A DNA stretch of 64,000 nucleotides from Aquatica leii (taxonomy: Eukaryota > Arthropoda > Insecta > Coleoptera > Lampyridae): the NCBI GenBank assembly GCA_035610365.1, contig CM069439.1, positions 17,311,533-17,375,532 of the forward strand, given 5' to 3'. The notes under the pieces are model-generated. The model did no database searches, was not told where the DNA came from, and saw only the letters and a list, made by a program, of their open reading frames with translations. This document shows positions 57,857-64,000 of this stretch, in pieces. Both the position numbers and the translations under genes were made by a program. Each line of letters begins with the position of its first letter. Position 1 is the first letter of the stretch.

Positions 57857-59484
57857 TAGTGGTTCCCACAGTGGTTCCTACGGATTCCCAAGGATAAAAT
57901 TTAAAAAATGTGACAAATTTTAATTAATATGGAAGTTAAAATAAAAATAAATAAATTATTAGCAATTTTTACGTCCTAAGTAAAATATAAACATAGACAG
58001 GTGCATAAAATACTAGTAGTAACAGGTATCGCGGTGAGTCAGGCCTATCTATACAGGTTTATACAGGAATGCAATAGAGCCGATACGTGCACCAACTAGT
58101 CTAAAATATGAACTATAAAAGAGTCGTGCATCTAATTAATAATTTAGTTCTGTGTTATGTGTGATGTAAAGTGCATACAACACATTTTTCTAGTCTTGGA
58201 CAAAAAAAGGATAATTTTTTTGTATTTTAGCGTACTTTCGTTACGTTTAAATGTTTTTAAACAAAGTTGTACTCTTGTTTAAGTTCCCTTAACATTAAAG
58301 ATTTCGTTTTTATTAGAAACTTAAGATAATATTGTAAGTAACAGATACGTTTCTAAAGAATATATTAATGATTTTGTAAAAGAAGTTGGGTTTTATAATT
58401 TAATATAATGCACCCTAAAAGTTATAGCTTACTATTTCATATTTTTGTTTATTTTGTTTACTTCCGCAAATAACCAAATCGGCGAATGTTTGAAATCATT
58501 GTATATTACTGTATTATTATATTCTGTTGATAATTAATTTTTGCATTATTTATTTTGCTTGAAAAATTAATTGGTTTATAATGAGTACACAATATGCGAC
58601 ATTTACATGAAATCTTATCCTTACATCTCAAATAATTAATTCAAGAGATCGTTACATTGCAGCATTCCATTTAAAAAAATATATAATTAACAGTGATTTG
58701 TTGCAAATAAAAGTTTTAATATATATATATATTTTTTCTTTTGGGTCCCTTTTTTTAGATAACAGTATGAGTGAGCTGAAGAAAAAATGCAGACAATACA
58801 ATGTTGAATATATGAAATATGACTATATTCCGTCACTAGGAAATAGTACTGTACCTATGTATCTTCTATGTAGTAAAACGATGTCAAACGATTCAATGAA
58901 ATCTTCTAAGTTTAAGGAACATTTCATAAAAATCCATAGTGACAAGAAAATAAGGAATCAAAGAAACATATTTGAAAACATCGACATTGCAAGAACTCAT
59001 AAGGACAACATTTAAGAGAGATGGCGATAGACTGCGTGCTTCTTATATTTCTTTAATGATTGCGAAGTCCGGAAAGCCGCACACTATTGGTAAAGAACTT
59101 ATTATACCAGCTGTAAGTGAGGTAATACGCATTGTGTTGTACAAACTAGCTTTGGATATTATAAAAAAAATGAAACTGACTAGAAATTAGTACTCGTGGT
59201 GATTGACGGTTGCTACTCACACACATTAAGCTAGACCTAAATGCACTTATAACAATCCCATCAGGTTCGTTTGTTTTTAAAACAAAAGTTATAATTTCAA
59301 AAAATACTTCTTCAACAAAATGTTTTATTTATATTTTATTTTTGTCACCATTTCCTATTCAAGGCATCAAATTTAATTGATAATTTTTCTATTATGCATT
59401 TATGTAGTTTTTTTATTCAGGGGTCCGGGGCAAGTTTTGATTATGAAAAGAAGTCCGTAAGCCCAAAAAGTGTGGGAACCACTA
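57857..59484 (+). mobile_element. hAT relic related to ZBED5/SCAND3-type elements
   Basis: Ends TAGTGGTTCCCACA and, inverted, the same 14 bases (59471-59484). Just inside the right end GTCCGTAAGCCCAAAAAG is typical of Charlie-like hATs. The flanking 8 bases (AAACGGAA and TTCAAGAA) do not match, so the duplication has decayed or one end is not the true one. 1628 bp, far shorter than an autonomous copy. Confidence 0.7.
58767..59190 (+). pseudogene. hAT transposase N-terminus, BED finger
   Basis: ATG at 58767: MSELKKKCRQYNVEYMKYDY, then a BED-type zinc finger (MYLLCSKTMSND, FKEHFIKIH: two Cys, two His). After a frame shift near 59000 come DRLRASYISLMIAKSGKPHT and IGKELIIPAVSEV, ending at 59190. 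This matches the start of ZBED5/SCAND3/FAM200-like proteins, domesticated in mammals and mobile elsewhere. The catalytic core and dimerisation domain are absent. CCTTTTTTTAG just before the ATG resembles a splice acceptor. Confidence 0.82.
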
Positions 59485-62330
59485 TTCAAGAAAAAGATAA
59501 TACTAAAATTTAAAAGACAAACGACGGAAAACGTTAGTCTTAAAAAAAACTGCGTTCTAAATAATTAAGTGCAACGTTAGTGCCAGTGATAGATAAATGA
59601 GTGCATTAAGTAATTAATTATTTTATCCGTGTTTATTTGTATTTATTATTTGTAAGTTTTTTTAATTAAATTTAGTTAACCATAATTTTTAGTATTCGCT
59701 GTATCGTATGTTAGTTTAGTGAAATTAGTTACATTTATAATAATCCCCGAATTAATCAGTTGAGCTACAAACCGTGTCTAGCTTCGCGTGCTTGTCAAGG
59801 CGACTTCGTCAAAAACCTTAATCTACGATTAGGATGACCCTGCCAGTCATTACTGGTCCCCAACTTACGAACAGCAAACAAACCCCATTGTATATAATTT
59901 ATCATGTTGATAGATATATTGCACATTGTTGTTTGTAGTTCCTCCTTGCTCGTAAAACTCTGTAAAAAACAAATGAATCGACACAACACGCCACCTGTCC
60001 GAGGGCAATATTCCAAAATCCCAACACGAACATTTACCAAAAATAGTAAAAAAGAAAAACCCTGAACCTCTAGTCGTCGTAACAGATATCAGAGTGAAAA
60101 TTACACCACAATAGTATTCAAGAATTATCATAAACAAGAAAACAGGAGCTTTTTTAAAACTTACTTTACTTACTTTACAAAGGAGTAAGAATAGAGGAAA
60201 ATAAAAAAAAATAGCAAAAGACAGTAATTACCAGAAGCGGTTAGTAGTCAATGCCACAAGGTGTTCATTTCAATATTAAAATTTTAAAAACGAATTCCTA
60301 CTTAATCGAAGATTTATATTTAATAAATTTAATATAAAACAATTTTTAATATTTTTCAGAGGGTCATTGACCAAATGATCTATAAGAGAAGCCGATAATA
60401 AGATAAGAAATTACAAGTATCAACATAGAAGAAAACGGCTTAGATTAAGATCTTTGAGAACAACAAAACCAAACTGCTGCTTTATTGTTTCTAATGCACA
60501 TTAAGTGGTTTGGGAAAGCATTGGAAACAACAGAAAAAATAAGAGGTTATTACTACCAACAAACTAATAGTACAGTTTATTAAAAGTCTACCATTGTCTT
60601 AGAAACGAACAGGAATGTAATAGACACTACAATCGGCACATCAAACATGGACTGCGAAATAAAAGAGCAGGGACTGGACAGATGTTCTTTAAGAATGTAA
60701 ACTTCAATTAGGTAAAACCGATAAACGATATCAACGTGAGAAGAATTAACCAAAAGATTCCTTGATGTAACCACAAAGTTTTCTCGTAAACTTATCAATC
60801 AGACTAAAAAATTGAAAGGTAACAAGAACAAAAAACATTGAATCATGCCATTAGAAAAGCAAACCACATCAAAAAAACCACAAGAAGAATTAAAAATCCC
60901 CAGAATGTGGTAGGCTTTAAGAATTTTTGCAAGACAACCAAAGTACAGTCGAATTAGAAAAACGACTGGAAGGTTGCACTTTATCTAGACAGCGACACCT
61001 GCAAATACAGTAACAAATCCAAAGTTAAATAAAGTCAAAAAAAAAATCAAAACAGAACCAGAAACTAGTTAAAAAGATTATCATTCATAATGTAACAAAG
61101 TTTACCAGTTTTAGATTCACCTTTGTGTATTTAGAGGTTACATATTTGAACTATGTTCGACACAAATGGTAAAAAATAAAAGTAGTTTTTATACCTAAGC
61201 GGTCTTATAAATTAAGCACAGATGAACTAACAAACAAAAACGAAAATTTTTTAAACATACAAACGTTGCACTGAAACGTTCTTAAACATTTTGTTCTCAC
61301 TCAATTTGGATGATCAAATGCAGAAAGTTTTTAGGAAACCTCAAGACGACAACTCCTGAGAACAATGGAAAAAAGCTCACGACAGTGAGGGTGGCAGTAA
61401 ATCTTACTAAAATACAGTCGCAGCCTTCGAAAGAAGAAGAATCTCACAAGATCTAAACAACAATATAAAAACGAACTGAGCAACGCGGAAAAATATTTAA
61501 AACTAAGTAAATCCCCTTCAGCCAGTCCCGCGCCGTACATAAGGGTAAAGTCGTGTGGTGCACGACGACAACGAGGCGCCGAAAAGCCTCAAAAATCAAA
61601 AATAAAAAAAAAAGATAAAGCAACAAACAACATTGTCAAAACAAAATTTATAATGATAAAAAAAGATGTACTAGCTATTACATTGTTTTTTATTTGTTTA
61701 TTTTTTTATTTTTACTCTTTCAGACGAGGGAACCGAATTACTACTAGAAAATAATATATTTTCCAAATGAGAGTACGCAATAATAGCATTTATTCGATCG
61801 AATACGTAATACGTAACATGATGACATGAACAATCGTTTTTTTTGTCTGAGCTGGCAATGTAAGAAACTTTATATATTTAAGCGCTGCATTGGTCGCGAT
61901 TTCATTTGTTGCCTGATGGCCGTTTGATAATTAACTTAGCGAAGTGAAAAGGTGCATGGGGTAAAAGATATCTGCTTTTGAAACTTTAGTTTTTTGTAGT
62001 TTTACAGAGTTTATAGTGATATTTTTTATGTTGTGAATTAAGGTAAGTTCATCTAAAATTTATTTTTTATTTTAGATGTATTTAAAAAAAAGTCAAAAAT
62101 CCTTTTATATTTGATTATATAAACATCATTGTTAATTAAAGTAAATTCAAACAGAATAATTGATAAGCACTAATATTACTATTTATAAAAATTTATAAAT
62201 TTTGAAATAACTTGAAATAAGTTGAGAAAATACTTTCGAGTTTGAGTTTGAGACGTCGAAACATTTCCATTTTGCATGAATAATTTGTCAATTTGTTTAC
62301 TTACGTATCAATTTCTTTACAATATACAAG
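59485..62330. other. Unassigned DNA with less AT-rich patches
   Basis: No gene supported. 59770-59880 (minus frame GTSNDWQGHPNRRLRFLTKS) and 61330-61600 (GACGACAACGAGGCGCC then an A-run) are less AT-rich than their surroundings and might be eroded TE coding or a poly-A tailed fragment, but I cannot place them in any family. Confidence 0.35.
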
Positions 62331-63460
62331 ATGACAGAAAAAAAGAAGAAATTGTCTGAATACGAAAATTTGCTGAATAAAATAAAAAGATAGGAAGAAC
62401 TGGAAAATCATGTCAAAATTACGCATTTTTTGCAAAACCCGAGTCTACTTTGCCAAATATTAATAACAACAATAATACAGCTGAATCCCAATATTCTAAA
62501 CCTGTACTTGAAACAAGTATCAGCAGCAGACAAGAAACTGATCTTCTAGAAAGCAATTCATCAACATCTTCAAGTTCCGCTGATAATGAGTAATTAACAC
62601 CTTCAAAAATTACTAGAACGGAAAATATGAGTCAACTTTCGAAAGATGCTGCCCTGTGCCCATAGAAATTACGTCCTAATAAAATTCAAGAATTAGCAGA
62701 ACGTGGCCCTGCTCATTATCAAAACAAAAAGGATATTTATCCGAGAGATAGTTCGGAGTCGGGACTAAGTTTTCCAATAGCTAATAGCTTTAGAATGGCA
62801 GCATTTAAGTGAACATTTAAACATTCATGAAAAGAGCAAGTTACATATCGAAAATGTTCTAAAATTGCTAGATCTTTCTAACCGTTTTAATAAAAATGAA
62901 ATTATTGATTCTGAAATTCACAATGTAATAAACAGAGAAACAAAATACTGGCAAGCTGTAATAGAAAGAATTTTCTACGTTTTTCAGTTTTTAGGTCAGC
63001 AAAATTTAGCTTTTTGTGGAAGTAGTATTAAGTTGATTGAGGAAAACAATGGTAACTTTTAAAATGCATAGAAATGATTTCCAAATTCGACCCGATTATG
63101 TCAAAACATACAAAACGCTCTCAAATAAAAGATCACAAAAATTATTTCGGGGATAAAATACAAAATGAAGTAATCAACTTGATCGGTGAAAATATCAAAT
63201 CCAAAATTTTAGAACTAATTAAAAAGGGAAAATATTATTCGACTGCACTCCTGACTCTAGTCACCAAGAACAAATTTCAGTTTGTATAAGATTTGTTAAT
63301 CTGAAGAGCACCCAAATAATTATTTTGTCCTATAGATGATGTGTCGGATAAAGGCTTGACAAAATTTCTTTTGTCGGTGTTAGAGAAACGAGATTTAAAT
63401 ATCAACGATTTGCGAGCTCAGGGTTACGACAATGGGGCAAGTATGCGTGGTAGGCAGCAG
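62331..63460 (+). pseudogene. hAT transposase relic, ZMYM1/DUF4371 type
   Basis: ATG at 62331 (MTEKKKKLSEYENLLNKIKR). After breaks: Ser/Asn-rich stretch, NKIQELAERGPAHYQNKKDI with YPRD near 62700, EHLNIHEKSKLHIENVLKLL near 62820, FLGQQNLAFCGSS near 62990, then MISKFDPIMSKH and YFGDKIQNEVINLIGENIKS (63074-63230). FLLSVLEKRDLNINDLRAQG and YDNGASMRG near 63370-63450 correspond to the DUF4371 catalytic part. Order and wording match zinc-finger-MYM-type-1-like hAT transposases. The C-terminal dimerisation region is missing, and at least five stops or frameshifts occur. Confidence 0.85.
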
Positions 63461-63479
63461 TGAGCCTTCTAGATTTTCC

Positions 63480-64000
63480 ACCTCTACATTTACTGCTAGA
63501 GGTATCGTACAAGATAAGAATCTTCAATGATAGAAGATAAAGAATACGTATAGTGCTGCGCAAACCGAAGCAAATTGGTCTTCAATCCGCAGTGGCGGAC
63601 AACAAAAAGTTAGAATAGGACTACTTATTTTAGTATCAACTATGAAAAAATTACCCTTTTTATGATTTTATTACACCATTTTTATATAAATACAAGTTAA
63701 CATTAAGTGTAAAACCGTCGTAGTATTTAGTTCATGTCTAACTGCTTTTTTATGTTTATACAAATTACAAACAAAACAGATAATTGTAATATACCGGAAA
63801 ATTTTGTTTAGCCGTGTACGGTTATTCCAAGTTCCTTTCTTCTACTATTACAGTTGCAATTACAAACTGCACAAACCACCATTCCAAAGATTGATAAATA
63901 TGTTCGAACAAGCTTTATTTAAAATATATATTTAAAATGAAATCGCAATACGCAACTTGTTGTGTCCTAAAGTAATGGTGGCCACACACAGTCTTTGCTT
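63480..64000. other. AT-rich end of window
   Basis: No gene. CAGTGGCGGAC at 63594-63604 looks like a hAT left terminus facing out of the window; the partner end, if any, is not included. Confidence 0.35.

Overview
This window looks like arthropod (most likely insect) nuclear DNA. It is very AT-rich and packed with eukaryotic transposable elements (TEs), and the only introns visible are short ones inside transposase genes. I found no convincing host gene, tRNA, rRNA or CRISPR array. The TE mix (mauritiana-type mariner, piggyBac, Tc1-like, hAT, R1/LOA-type and CR1/Jockey-type LINEs, Penelope-like elements, a foldback element, Gypsy and Copia) fits an insect; the species cannot be named from the sequence.

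Layout. (1) 1-14130 is a stack of insertions. An old Copia retrotransposon starts near 1490. It is split at a TA by a terminal-inverted-repeat (TIR) element (2595-10702), which itself carries a Gypsy copy (LTRs 2680-4187 and 7490-8999, AATT duplication). The Copia resumes at 10705, is split again by a mariner (12621-13866), and fades near 14130. (2) 15797-20099 is an R1/LOA-like LINE flanked by a 13-bp duplication. (3) 21183-24561 holds one piggyBac with both ends and its TTAA sites, next to a second piggyBac relic broken by a GC-rich minisatellite. (4) 26379-29360 is a second LINE carrying a 255-bp miniature element. (5) 30541-31150 is a 610-bp element with long TIRs. (6) 34291-40697 may be one large TIR-bounded unit; inside it lies a Tc1-like element (35132-39411) that carries a hAT deletion copy (37601-38751). 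(7) 42390-45130 is a foldback element with about 0.9-kb inverted arms and a 160-bp tandem array. (8) 45420-51450 is a Penelope-like cluster, partly direct and partly inverted, interrupted by a Tc1/mariner-superfamily element (47485-49685) whose transposase has a three-exon structure and an Asp-to-Asn change at the first catalytic site. (9) 54019-56461 is a fuller Penelope-like element. (10) 57857-59484 and 62331-63460 are two different hAT relics.

How the parts relate. The genes do not form a pathway; each serves the movement of its own element. The nesting gives a relative history: Copia is older than the TA-TIR element, which is older than the Gypsy, whose LTRs are almost identical. Four insertions can be checked inside the window, either because a split reading frame resumes when one target copy is removed or because an uninterrupted copy lies nearby. 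Nearly every coding region carries stops or frameshifts. The density of broken, nested copies would suit heterochromatin or a piRNA-type locus, but that is inference.
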